From the IMG/VR virus record IMGVR_UViG_3300048592_000443, positions 1-64,000 of that record: a stretch of 64,000 nucleotides of DNA; one strand, 5' to 3'. The notes beneath the pieces were generated by a model. It saw nothing but the letters and a program-made list of their open reading frames with translations. It ran no database searches and had not been told where the DNA came from. Below, one piece after another: positions 48,226-56,788 of this stretch. Made by a program: the position numbers and the translations under genes. The stretch's first letter is position 1. Each line of letters begins with the position of its first letter. The DNA is from a virus.

Positions 48226-49689
48226 CTACGACACGGGCGGGTAATAACTCGGCGCATTCGAGGCGCCCGAAGTGTTGCCCCCGTTCGCCCAGTAGGGGCT
48301 CGACGGATCGTAGCTCCTGAGGTCATTGAGGCGGCTGTAGCGCACGTTATCGATCCTCGCCGCAAGGTACGGCGTGAGCAGCTTCAGGCGCGGCTCGGTG
48401 TAGGCAAGCACCTGCACACACAGGTTCGTCGGCGCCTTCTTCACCACGAGGAAGCGGCCGTTGTCGGTCGTCTGGAAGAAGCCATTAGGCGCGAAGCGGG
48501 CGGCGTCCTGAGGCACGCCAATCGCATCGTAGTTGATGTACTCCAGGTACGTGACCGGCTGCCCGCCGAGGACCGTGAGCGGAATGAAGTAGATCGAGGC
48601 CTGCTGCACGCCGCCACCGATGGCCGTCTCGGGAATGCTGTCATCGATGATGACCGGCACATTCTGCCCGAAGATCTTCAGGTGCGTCCCGGTGCGATTG
48701 GTCAGATCGCCGCGCATCTCGTCACGCATGCGGATCTGGTCGCCCGCGTCAATTCGCACCACGTCAGTGCTGCAACCATCGGTCAGGTACGAGCAGGGCC
48801 AGATGCGGGTGAGCTGGTAGAAGAGCGACTGAGGCATCGCGAGCACCCAGCGCACCGGGGCGAGGTTGACGCGGGCGGCCAGATCCATCAGCACGTAGTA
48901 GGTTTCGAGGATCTGGGTCACGGCGGCGCTGCCCGCCGTCGCGACGTTCTGACCCGCAAACGACTTCACGATGCTGTCAGCGGCGGCACAGGCAACACCG
49001 CTCACCGCGTCCTGATAGCCCGTGTTGATCAGCTCGTTCAGGCCGTAGAACTCCTTATAGCCGCCGCCCGCGCTGTTGTTGGCCGGGTTGCCGGTGTAGA
49101 TCTGCTGCGCGAAGTCGCGTGCCCACGCGACCATCCACGAGTAGATCAGCCGGCCCGTGTTCGTGTTGGCAGACTGATTGATGTCAGTCAGGCCCGGCAC
49201 CGAGGGCGTCCACGGGTTGCGGTTGGCGTTCGGCGTGTTGAACGGGTCGCCGTACACCAGGAAGTCACGATGCTCGCCACGCGACGCAAGTCGGGTGCCC
49301 TCCCTGATGTTGTACACCGAGGTCTGCCGGGCGAACAGACCGAGGGGAAACGACCGCTGGCAGAGCTTGGTCAGGCCAGTCGTGGGCGGGTCATCACAGA
49401 GGCCCGAGGCCTCGTTACCCGTGGTGTCGGTGACACCCGTGATGATGCCATCAAGCGGGTCGGTGACCATTGTTTCGCGCACGGGCAGCACGAACTGAAT
49501 GCCGCTGAACGGGGTGATCACCGTCGAGTACAACGGGCGCTCCAGTGCCGGATTGGCAAAGAGCCCGGTTGCCCCGTGGGCGTAGTTGGTATTCGGCGTG
49601 CTGCCGGCGGCCTTCATCGCCATCTGCCACATGCGGTTAAAGGCGAGATCGCTCACCTTCTCGGCAAGGGCGTTATCGCTCAGATACAC
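48226..49689 (-). CDS. Major capsid protein
   Basis: 487 residues from a GTG. Its position after the protease/scaffold gene, its size, and the pattern of a long beta-rich chain with IYFIPLTVLGGQPVTYLEYI near the end fit an HK97-fold capsid protein with insertions. Residues 31-49 (TPNTNYAHG, GLFANPAL) recur at the N-terminus of the protein at 50980-53013. It would be assembled on the scaffold part of the neighbouring gene. A bidirectional terminator follows. Confidence 0.82.
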   Translation of the reverse strand: MYLSDNALAEKVSDLAFNRMWQMAMKAAGSTPNTNYAHGATGLFANPALERPLYSTVITPFSGIQFVLPVRETMVTDPLDGIITGVTDTTGNEASGLCDDPPTTGLTKLCQRSFPLGLFARQTSVYNIREGTRLASRGEHRDFLVYGDPFNTPNANRNPWTPSVPGLTDINQSANTNTGRLIYSWMVAWARDFAQQIYTGNPANNSAGGGYKEFYGLNELINTGYQDAVSGVACAAADSIVKSFAGQNVATAGSAAVTQILETYYVLMDLAARVNLAPVRWVLAMPQSLFYQLTRIWPCSYLTDGCSTDVVRIDAGDQIRMRDEMRGDLTNRTGTHLKIFGQNVPVIIDDSIPETAIGGGVQQASIYFIPLTVLGGQPVTYLEYINYDAIGVPQDAARFAPNGFFQTTDNGRFLVVKKAPTNLCVQVLAYTEPRLKLLTPYLAARIDNVRYSRLNDLRSYDPSSPYWANGGNTSGASNAPSYYPPVS

Positions 49690-49717
49690 GGTAGTAACTC
49701 CTCTGCTGTGTCGATTG

Positions 49718-49733
49718 GTGCGACAGGTCGCAC
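49718..49733. repeat. Dispersed palindrome upstream of the capsid gene
   Basis: A perfect GTGCGAC-AG-GTCGCAC (read on +) in the 48-base gap between the protease/scaffold stop and the capsid start. No TGCTATAAT motif is attached. Confidence 0.75.
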
Positions 49734-49737
49734 GATG

Positions 49738-50973
49738 CTACGAAGTCAGACCCTCAACCCATGCGCCAATGGCATCGGCGGGGTGCGAGTAGGCCGGGGC
49801 GCCGCTCTTCTTTGTGACCTCGAACTTGTCAGGCGTCTCGACGGCGGCAACCGTGCGCCCGCTCTCACTGGCGACGGCGGCTGGCTGATCGCCCAGCAGT
49901 TCCGAGAGCTGATCGGTCAGGGTTTTCACCCTGGTCTGCGTCTCAGTGAGCGCGGCCTGAAGGGCTTCGATCTGCTCGGCCCGGCTCGCGTCTTTCTGAG
50001 ACGTGCCGCTCATATAGCCCTTCATCTCTTCCATCATGGCGCCCATCTTCTCGGCCATATTGAGCCGAGTATTCAGCGCCTTCATCTCAGAGGCCATGCC
50101 GCCCATTGCCACCTTGACGGCCTCGGCAACCAGAGCCTTGAAATCGCCGACGCTCATATCGCCGGCATAGTCCATGGCCTCTTCCTCGCCGTCGTCGCCC
50201 TCGGCCTCAGCCTCGACGACCTCAGCAGCGGCGGCCGGCTTGTCCTCGGCCTTGCTCTCTGCCATCGCCTTCAGGGCGGCGATCTGCGCTTCCATCTCGG
50301 CGATCTTGGTCGCGATCCCGTCATCCTTGAACCGCAGGCCGGCGGCTTCAGCCGTCTTTGTGGCACTGGCGGTGTACTTGCTGATCATGCTCTCAATCTC
50401 TCCCTGCGCGGCGGGATTGCCGTCAAGCAGAGCCTTGAGCGCTCGCATCTGCTGCTCATTCACGCTGGTTGCTCCTGGAACGTAGAAGGCTGTGAGCGGG
50501 TTAGACACCCGGCCGTGTGGGGCTAGTGACCGCTCAAAGCGTCGAATATGGGAAAACACTCCATCGGCGTCAGGCTCGCCTCTGGGGTGAAAAAAGCCGA
50601 GACTGATTGCCATATCGCCCGCCTTGCGGGCTACGGCCTCACCTATCGCGTCGCTGGCAAATGTGCCGCTTTCGACCAGGAATGGCCCGCTCATCGCCGC
50701 GAAGTCACACCAGCCGAGGTCAACCCCTGGCCCCCATGGCTCGTCAAGGTTCGTCGGGTCCGGGTTGCCGCAGTGCCACCAGCGCAGCGGGCCATACAGC
50801 CCGTCTCTCGCCGTGCGCTCAACATCGGTCGCGAGCGCCTTGGTGCTAACAATCTCCCTGTCTTTGTCCTCAAAGCCATTCGAGGAAAAGGCGATCCATC
50901 GCAGCCCCTTTGCCGTTTTGTAGACGGCAAACGACGATGCGCTATCGGTTTTCGTGGCAATCAGGTCTGTCAT
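49738..50973 (-). CDS. Prohead protease fused to scaffold domain
   Basis: 411 residues. Residues ~1-165 resemble phage serine prohead proteases: KGLRWIAFSSNGFEDKDREI, the WWHCGNPDP segment near 65, and KAGDMAISLGFFHPR. Residues ~215-370 are acidic and coiled-coil-like (EMEAQIAALKAMAES, ALQAALTETQTRVKTLTDQL), as expected of a scaffold. The final ~40 residues could bind the capsid shell. It directly precedes the capsid gene. Confidence 0.83.
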   Translation of the reverse strand: MTDLIATKTDSASSFAVYKTAKGLRWIAFSSNGFEDKDREIVSTKALATDVERTARDGLYGPLRWWHCGNPDPTNLDEPWGPGVDLGWCDFAAMSGPFLVESGTFASDAIGEAVARKAGDMAISLGFFHPRGEPDADGVFSHIRRFERSLAPHGRVSNPLTAFYVPGATSVNEQQMRALKALLDGNPAAQGEIESMISKYTASATKTAEAAGLRFKDDGIATKIAEMEAQIAALKAMAESKAEDKPAAAAEVVEAEAEGDDGEEEAMDYAGDMSVGDFKALVAEAVKVAMGGMASEMKALNTRLNMAEKMGAMMEEMKGYMSGTSQKDASRAEQIEALQAALTETQTRVKTLTDQLSELLGDQPAAVASESGRTVAAVETPDKFEVTKKSGAPAYSHPADAIGAWVEGLTS

Positions 50974-50979
50974 GGGTGT

Positions 50980-53013
50980 CTACCTGCGTCGTCTGGCCTC
51001 AACGGCGGCCCGGCGCTCCGCTGTTGCCCGCTCGCGCGCCATGCGGTTGCGCGCATCCTGCAACGCCGCCTGATAGCCGCGCACGTCGCCGCGCTCTAAT
51101 GCCGTCAGCGCACGCCTGCCCTGGTCAGTCGCCTCGCCACCGCTTGTGAAACCGAGCCGAGCAAGCGCATCGTTGCCGCCGCCTGTCTCGGCCGCAGCGC
51201 GCAGGGAGCTGTAATCATCAGGCGAGATGCCAACCTTGCGCGCCGTATCGCGCGCCGTCGCCCGCCGATCCTGGTCGCGCCGTATGGCCCGCTCATCTGC
51301 GGCCGGCTTTGCTTGTTTCGGCTTCTCAGGTGAGTTGCGCGGGCCGCCAGACGAGCCGCCACTAGCAGGGCGTGCGTTGCCGGCGGGGCTGATGTTGCGC
51401 AGGGCGTTCGTATTGTTCTTTGACGGCTTCTCGTCTTTGCCCTTGCCGCCCCCGCCGCCCTTCTTTGGCTTGGCTTCCTTCGGATCTTTCCCTTGCTCTT
51501 TGGCGTTGCGCGCTGCCTCACGAGCCGCCCGGCGCTCCTCAATCTCGCGCCGCCGCTGTGCGCGCTGCTCACCCCTTCCGAGTGCGTCACGCGCCTTGCT
51601 CACATCGCCCGTTCGTGCCGCCGCGATATACGACCGGCCGGCGCCGCTGATGCGATAGGAGCCGTCAGGGTTTTTCTCGACAAGCCCTTTGGCGAGCAAG
51701 GCTTCAGCGTTCTGCGGTGCAAGGGTGATATTTTCGTCAGGGCTGGCAAATTCGAGCAAGGCATCAGACAGACTGGCGCCAAGGCCGGCGCCATCGCCTA
51801 CAGCCTTTTCATTCTCGCGCCGCTTGGCGTCGCGCTCGGCTTCACGCTGCGCCTGCTTTGCAAGCCGCTCTTGCTCTTTCTGTGCGTCTGATTTCTTCGG
51901 CTTACTGCCTTTGCTGCCACCCTTCTTTGGCTTCTTTTTCTTATCGGGGAAGCCGGACAGGTCAAGTTTGAACGGCTTTGACCCACTGGCGCTACCTGCG
52001 CTGGTGAACTTGCCATCGGCGCCACGTTTCAGATTGCCGCGAATAGTCTCGCCCGCGCGAGCGCTATACCCGCGCCCACCGCTCGGCGCAGGGCGGCCGC
52101 TCGCGCCCTCATCGCTTTCGGCTTTAAGCGCGGCGGCAAGGCGCCGCTGTGCTGACTTGCTCTTGCGCGCAACCCGCTCAGGCAGGCGACGAAACGCGGC
52201 CGTATCGCCCGTCTCATCTGCCCAGCGCTCTGCGAACGGCTGACCTGTGCTAAAAGCCCATCTTTGCTGAGCGCGAGAGGCGAACGGCTTGGTTGTGATA
52301 GCCGGCGCTTTTTCTGTCGAAATTTCTCCAGCCATATGCGGCGCAAGCGGCTGCTTGCCGAGTAATGGCAGATCGATGCGCTCACCAGCCCATACCAGAC
52401 TGATAGCCTCAAAGCGCAGCGGCGTGCGCTTGCGCTCCAGTCGCGGCATAGGCGTGCTGGCAGGCAGGTAGCACAACGTAATGTGCGGCGTGAAGCCGTA
52501 GCGATCTTCCAGGGGGATAGCAAGTCCCGAAGCGCGCATATACACCGCTTGCCTGAGCCAAGGCAACTGCGGGCTATTCAGGAGCATCACGAGCGGGTAT
52601 TGCTCGTCATCGCCGGCAAAGGCGCCGTAGCCGTTGACTGCCACCTCAACCGGCTCGGTCATACTTGCCAGCACGGCAAGCGACGAAAGCAGGGCCGCCT
52701 TGCGGTCCTCAATCGCCGCCGCGTCCTGAGCCAGATAGATCAGGGTGCAGTGGTCTGCCTCTTTGGCGAGGCGCCCCGGTATGCCTTCGGTAATCTCGGC
52801 TGTCTGCTCAGGAGTGAGCATCAGCGCGAGCATTGCACCGGGATTAGCGTCAGGGTCAATCTGTACTGCCTTATACACCTGCGCCGCTCGCGCCTTCTCC
52901 GCCCGTCGCTGTGCTGACTTGCTGCGACGCCTGCCCATAGCACTAAGGGCGGGATTGCTGAACAATCCGCCCGGCCCGTGTGCATAGTTCGTATTTGGCG
53001 TCGGATCAGTCAT
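50980..53013 (-). CDS. Virion-associated protein with 2H phosphoesterase domain
   Basis: 677 residues from the ATG at 53013. The N-terminus repeats the capsid motif (TPNTNYAHG, GLFSNPAL at residues 5-23). Residues ~55-230 are a 2H phosphoesterase (LigT-like) domain with HCT at 88-90 and HIT at 177-179. The rest is long, basic and low-complexity, including KKKKPKKGGSKGSKPKK, and a helical end. Position before the protease gene suggests a capsid-internal protein. 2H enzymes cleave 2'-5' or cyclic nucleotide bonds. Confidence 0.75.
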   Translation of the reverse strand: MTDPTPNTNYAHGPGGLFSNPALSAMGRRRSKSAQRRAEKARAAQVYKAVQIDPDANPGAMLALMLTPEQTAEITEGIPGRLAKEADHCTLIYLAQDAAAIEDRKAALLSSLAVLASMTEPVEVAVNGYGAFAGDDEQYPLVMLLNSPQLPWLRQAVYMRASGLAIPLEDRYGFTPHITLCYLPASTPMPRLERKRTPLRFEAISLVWAGERIDLPLLGKQPLAPHMAGEISTEKAPAITTKPFASRAQQRWAFSTGQPFAERWADETGDTAAFRRLPERVARKSKSAQRRLAAALKAESDEGASGRPAPSGGRGYSARAGETIRGNLKRGADGKFTSAGSASGSKPFKLDLSGFPDKKKKPKKGGSKGSKPKKSDAQKEQERLAKQAQREAERDAKRRENEKAVGDGAGLGASLSDALLEFASPDENITLAPQNAEALLAKGLVEKNPDGSYRISGAGRSYIAAARTGDVSKARDALGRGEQRAQRRREIEERRAAREAARNAKEQGKDPKEAKPKKGGGGGKGKDEKPSKNNTNALRNISPAGNARPASGGSSGGPRNSPEKPKQAKPAADERAIRRDQDRRATARDTARKVGISPDDYSSLRAAAETGGGNDALARLGFTSGGEATDQGRRALTALERGDVRGYQAALQDARNRMARERATAERRAAVEARRRR

Positions 53014-53073
53014 ACAGCAAAAGCCGCCTATCTCAGTCGAGACAGGCGGCAAAGCGCGCGGGTGATTGATTTG

Positions 53074-53295
53074 CTACGGTCGCTTCGTGCGGGTCGCGGT
53101 GTATGTGCCGTTGATCAGGTCATCAATAGAAATTTCGCCATAGTAGCGCGTGCCATCGATCTTGCAGTAGTTCCTGACAACCTGCCGGCCGGGGTGATAC
53201 TCGCACCAGAGATGGCCCTGAGGGTCGCGAATGGCAATCCAGCCATCATCGGGCGTACGACCCGTCGCACAGTTTGATTGTAGCAGATTAGTCAA
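53074..53295 (-). CDS. Small protein of unknown function
   Basis: 73 residues from a TTG, since no ATG or GTG exists in frame. WIAIRDPQGHLWCEYHPGRQ and YYGEISIDDL suggest a small beta-fold. A promoter-like motif overlaps its start, so the real start is uncertain. Confidence 0.5.
   Translation of the reverse strand: MTNLLQSNCATGRTPDDGWIAIRDPQGHLWCEYHPGRQVVRNYCKIDGTRYYGEISIDDLINGTYTATRTKRP
53255..53295 (-). promoter_or_regulatory. Promoter-like motif with dispersed palindrome
   Basis: On the minus strand TTGAC-N5-TGCTACAAT (53295-53277), followed by the palindrome GTGCGAC-GG-GTCGTAC (53270-53255), one base from consensus. The arrangement matches those at 54052 and 61273. It would serve the gene at 53074 or the capsid module. 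Confidence 0.55.
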
Positions 53296-53304
53296 GATAC
53301 ACCA

Positions 53305-53568
53305 TTAGGGATTGACGACATATACCGGGATAGGTGCGACGTTGCCGGCGACGGCGCGCCCGTCAGACACAACCACTATCGGCACCGGCACATTGCCCCG
53401 TGTGCCCCACTGCGCCGCCTCAGCCTCAGACACAATATAGACCGGAATTGCAGGCCCGCCCCGCGTCGTCAGGCCATCATCACGATACACCCGCAACGCC
53501 GGTTGCGCGACGGGCGCCGTTGTCGCGATACTGACAGGGAGAGCCGGGGCGGCGGTGTACTCAGTCAT
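53305..53568 (-). CDS. Small beta-rich structural-type protein
   Basis: 87 residues, rich in Ala, Pro and Val. Short repeats of the AIPVYIVSE / PVPIVVVSD / PIPVYVVNP kind suggest a three-fold beta motif. Overlaps the gene before it by 4 bases. Likely a minor virion component; no family was identified. Confidence 0.58.
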   Translation of the reverse strand: MTEYTAAPALPVSIATTAPVAQPALRVYRDDGLTTRGGPAIPVYIVSEAEAAQWGTRGNVPVPIVVVSDGRAVAGNVAPIPVYVVNP

Positions 53569-54038
53569 GCAACCCCCTGCTTGACAGCTTCCTGCATACG
53601 CTTCGGATACTCGACACGGGCGATCTTGGCCGCCGCCTCGTCAAACTTGCGCGCCTCAGTGCCAGGGTGAAACACCTGTCGCCGGAATGTATCCGCCGGC
53701 CCACGAGATCCCGCCCCGCTGTCGAGACTGCCGGGGCTCGTCTTTGGGCTGCTAGCACTCGGAAAGTTCAGGTAGCGCGCATTCTTGGCCCGAATGACGT
53801 GCGGGCGCGTGCCGCCACTCACATAGCCGTAAATCTCATTCGACGTCGAGATCGTGCGGCCGTTGGCAATGGCCTTGATCTGGAATGCGACTTTGGTTTG
53901 CCATGTGCTGGTTGGCTTCTGGAGGTTGGTATAGACCTTTTGCGCGCTGTCCTCTAGTCCATCTTCCAGCGCAGTGCGAAGCCGGCCTATGTCGATAAGG
54001 CCGGCTTTCGGCATCGTCACCTGTACCGAGACTTTCAA
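53565..54038 (-). CDS. HK97 gp10-like head-tail joining protein
   Basis: About 157 residues. The first plausible starts are TTG codons; the one at 54038 has AAGGG 8 bases upstream, with another two codons earlier. TWQTKVAFQIKAIANGRTIS and the ending FHPGTEARKFDEAAAKIAR resemble gp10-like tail-completion proteins. It follows a promoter-like element with a dispersed palindrome. Confidence 0.65.
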   Translation of the reverse strand: MKVSVQVTMPKAGLIDIGRLRTALEDGLEDSAQKVYTNLQKPTSTWQTKVAFQIKAIANGRTISTSNEIYGYVSGGTRPHVIRAKNARYLNFPSASSPKTSPGSLDSGAGSRGPADTFRRQVFHPGTEARKFDEAAAKIARVEYPKRMQEAVKQGVA

Positions 54039-54051
54039 CGGCAATGCCCTT

Positions 54052-54090
54052 GTGTGACAGGTCGCACGGATAGTATAGCAGAGCGGTCAA
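54052..54090 (-). promoter_or_regulatory. Promoter with dispersed palindrome
   Basis: On the minus strand TTGAC-N5-TGCTATACT (54090-54072), followed after 4 bases by the palindrome GTGCGAC-CT-GTCACAC (54067-54052). It stands directly upstream of the gp10-like gene and overlaps the stop of the gene at 54087. Confidence 0.6.
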
Positions 54091-54455
54091 GGCGCCGTGC
54101 GGGTCACATCACGCCGAATTAACAGCGTGCCATCGGCAACCGTGAACGTCTCATCGGGCGTGCCATCTTTGGCAATCTGGACATCCCAGACACAACTGGT
54201 GTCAACCGTGAGCGTGTTTGTGCTGTCACGCTCTGGTTGCATCTCGGCAAGGCCGCCCGCCGCGTTCGTAATCGTAATCGTACCGTCAACCGTCGAGAGC
54301 TGAAAGACGGCATCAGCATCAGCCTGGTCAATGCTGGTTTTCGCCGTCATACGGATCGTGTACCCACTCAGGTTGAACGCGGCGCCGTCTTCGTCAATAA
54401 CAGTCAACTCCCATACCGGAGTATCGCCCCGGCGCATCTCTAGTCGCGTGCTCAT
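54087..54455 (-). CDS. BppU-N-like beta-sandwich baseplate protein
   Basis: 122 residues from the ATG at 54455, 9 bases after GGAGG. MRRGDTPVWELTVIDEDGAA, FNLSGYTIRMTAKTSI and a closing TFTVADGTLLIRRDVTRT match the Ig-like N-terminal domain of baseplate upper proteins. It may connect fibres to the baseplate. Confidence 0.72.
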   Translation of the reverse strand: MSTRLEMRRGDTPVWELTVIDEDGAAFNLSGYTIRMTAKTSIDQADADAVFQLSTVDGTITITNAAGGLAEMQPERDSTNTLTVDTSCVWDVQIAKDGTPDETFTVADGTLLIRRDVTRTAP

Positions 54456-54480
54456 TGGCATATGCCTCCGCTACACGCGA

Positions 54481-55047
54481 CTAGGAAATGGTCAGCGTGA
54501 GTGTCACTTGCAGCGTGGTTGCGCTCGTCTTCGTCCCCAGACTGGAAACAAGGCGGTTCAGCATCGTACCAAGCTCGGTTGTGAAGTTTGGCCCGTCGTT
54601 GAAGAGCGCCGCTTCCTGAATGCTGAAATTGCCCTCGGACGCGCCGAATGTGCAGCGCCAGCTCATTGTCTGGCCTGAACGCGAAGGAAAGGTCGCATCC
54701 ATTGCGGCTTTGACCTTGTTTGTCACTGCCTGCAAATCGGTTTGCCCGGCCGCCGCCGCCGTGTTGCTATCGCCAATGCCGATGTACGCATTGCTGTTGT
54801 CATAGACCGTGCCGCCCGCGCCAATCAGCAGATCCAGCATCAACTGAATGCCGACATTGACGAGCAGGTTATCAGCCTCGTACACTTCGACGGGCGCCCC
54901 GGCAAGGCCCTGGTCAATCTCCTCTGCCGTCCAGCCTCCTGCATAGTACGCTGCCTGCCAGCGACCCTTGACCGTCAGACCCTCGTGAAGCCCGGCGCCG
55001 ATCTGCGCGCTCACACTCTCGCCGCTCTTACCCTGCTCGCTGATCAT
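54481..55047 (-). CDS. Virion structural protein, tail-fibre associated family
   Basis: 188 residues. The pattern YIGIGDSNTAAAAGQTDL, then SGQTMSWRCTFGASEGNFSI, QEAALFNDGP and SLGTKTSATTLQVTLTLTIS is a common phage structural family of the fibre region. The exact function is unknown. It overlaps the repetitive gene by 4 bases. Confidence 0.7.
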   Translation of the reverse strand: MISEQGKSGESVSAQIGAGLHEGLTVKGRWQAAYYAGGWTAEEIDQGLAGAPVEVYEADNLLVNVGIQLMLDLLIGAGGTVYDNSNAYIGIGDSNTAAAAGQTDLQAVTNKVKAAMDATFPSRSGQTMSWRCTFGASEGNFSIQEAALFNDGPNFTTELGTMLNRLVSSLGTKTSATTLQVTLTLTIS

Positions 55048-56243
55048 GATGCACTCCTGAGTGTGACAGTCGCGCTAGGATTGCGCGCCGTCACGGTTGC
55101 TGATACCTGTTGCACCGTGAGTGTTGCCGAAGGCGCAGCGCGGTCAGTCACCCGCCCTGTAATCCGCCGTGTCGTAACCGTTGCGCTCGGCATAGTCGTG
55201 CGAACGGTCGCACTGCCGGGCAAGGCTGTAACCAGGGGCGGGAAGATGCTGATGCCGTCAGCCCCGGCCCCCGTCTCCGCAAGAGCCGCCGCGTACAGTG
55301 CCGAGATAGCGTCAAGACCGGCGCCTGTCTCGTCAAGCGTAGCACCCGGCACGGCTGAAACACTATCGGCGCCTATGCCCGTCTCGACAAGTCCAGCCGA
55401 GTAGGCGCCCGCCGTCGCATCTGCCCCTATGCCGCTCTCAGCGGGCTCAGAAGCGTTTGCCCCTGCGGCGGTGTCACTCCCTGCCCCCGCATCGCTCAGA
55501 AGCCCGGACAGCGCGCCTGAGAGGCCATCGGCGCCCGCGCCACTCTCGGCAAGGGTTGCCAGGTATGCGGCGCCCGCCGCATCGGCGCCGGAACCCGTAT
55601 CCGGCGCGGTGACAGCTCCGGCACCGCCCGCCGATACGTTGTCACCCCCTGCGCCTGTCTCTGCCAGGATCGCGAAGAACGCGCCCGCTACGGCGTCACT
55701 GCCGACGCCCGTATCGTCAAACGCGGCGCCCTGCTGTGCCGAGAGCGCATCAGCCCCGCTGCCAGCCTCTACAAGCGTCCCTGCGTAGGCGCCCCCTGCC
55801 GTATCACTCCCGGCGCCCGTCTCGTCGCTCTCCGCCCCGCTCAGCGCGCTCAGCGCGTCAACGCCGGTGCCTGTCTCGGCGATGGTCGCAACGCCCGCCC
55901 CGCTTGCGGCGTCTGACCCGGCGCCACTCTCGTCAACCGTCGCCGCCGAGACAGCGGTCGCGGCATCAGCGCCGCCCCCTGTCTCGGCATAGGTCGCGCC
56001 GTGTTGAGCGGCAAGCGCATCTGCGCCAGTGCCCGTATCAGCGAGCGTGCCCGCAGAGGCCCCCGAGACGGCATCTGCGCCGCTTGCCGTGTCTGCGAGG
56101 GTCGCAGCGTAGTCCCCGGCGCCTGCGTCGGCGCCAGATCCCGTATCATCGGCCTGCGCCGACTGCGCATCTGCCCCGCCGACAAATCCTGCGCCGACTG
56201 CCTCGTCGTCGTCATCGCCGCCGATGTAGAGTGCGTCACTCAC
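55044..56243 (-). CDS. Highly repetitive Ala/Gly/Asp-rich structural protein
   Basis: 399 residues. Residues ~30-330 are about 16 units of roughly 18-19 residues with the core ETG(A/S)G(A/S)DA and a variable Ala-rich stretch. A charged start (GGDDDDEAVG) and a C-terminal ~65 residues of Val/Thr/Arg-rich beta-type repeats (SATVTTRRITGRVT) flank them. Such proteins may form a fibre shaft or a sheath. One dispersed-palindrome variant lies in its coding sequence (55198-55213). Tandem DNA repeats make length variation likely. Confidence 0.65.
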   Translation of the reverse strand: MSDALYIGGDDDDEAVGAGFVGGADAQSAQADDTGSGADAGAGDYAATLADTASGADAVSGASAGTLADTGTGADALAAQHGATYAETGGGADAATAVSAATVDESGAGSDAASGAGVATIAETGTGVDALSALSGAESDETGAGSDTAGGAYAGTLVEAGSGADALSAQQGAAFDDTGVGSDAVAGAFFAILAETGAGGDNVSAGGAGAVTAPDTGSGADAAGAAYLATLAESGAGADGLSGALSGLLSDAGAGSDTAAGANASEPAESGIGADATAGAYSAGLVETGIGADSVSAVPGATLDETGAGLDAISALYAAALAETGAGADGISIFPPLVTALPGSATVRTTMPSATVTTRRITGRVTDRAAPSATLTVQQVSATVTARNPSATVTLRSAS

Positions 56244-56758
56244 GATAGACCGACCCAGTAAGACAGACTGTGCTCAGACATGCCTGAGAGCGTCAAACTT
56301 GACGGGAGCGAGGTCTGCCCCGTGAGGATAGATGCCCAGCGCATCTGTCCGCTGCCGAGACCCAGGTTGCCCGCCGCCGTCGCGATGCCGCGCGCGAAGC
56401 TCGGCCGCGTCGTGCCGTTACACAATATCGCCACATACACCCACCCGACGGCAAGCGTGATTGGCGCGGTGAGCGCGATATGTTTGTAGCCGTTTGATGC
56501 CCAACTAGAGGCCTGATCAGCCGAAACGGCGAGGCGCGTCCCGCCCGTATCGTAGAGGCCTACAAAGTTTTGACCGCTATCCAGTCCTGATCCGGCCGTG
56601 CGGATCACTACATCGATGTAACTAATCTCCTGCTCAACGGGGTTCCAGATCTTAATCAGGTTAATCGATCCGTCGCCCGCTGCCGAGCTGTCGTAGGCGT
56701 TGACAACGTCCCCAGACCAGGCCTTAAGACCGTACCCCCACGGCTCCCAACCGTGCAC
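56240..56758 (-). CDS. Fibre-type protein, downstream half after an amber codon
   Basis: 172 residues from a GTG at 56758. It is beta-rich (KIWNPVEQEISYIDVVIRTA, ALTAPITLAVGWVYVAILCN) like a fibre tip domain. The same frame continues upstream, without any stop, to the TAG that ends the gene at 56789, so the two may be one protein of about 320 residues. No good ribosome site precedes the GTG. Confidence 0.62.
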   Translation of the reverse strand: MHGWEPWGYGLKAWSGDVVNAYDSSAAGDGSINLIKIWNPVEQEISYIDVVIRTAGSGLDSGQNFVGLYDTGGTRLAVSADQASSWASNGYKHIALTAPITLAVGWVYVAILCNGTTRPSFARGIATAAGNLGLGSGQMRWASILTGQTSLPSSLTLSGMSEHSLSYWVGLS

Positions 56759-56788
56759 GGGCGGCAGAACAGCCCGATTATCGCCGTC

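Noticed and set aside
48682-50526. A 614-codon + strand frame
   Set aside because: It is antisense to the capsid and protease/scaffold genes; Arg/His/Gly-rich composition is typical of shadow frames in GC-rich DNA.
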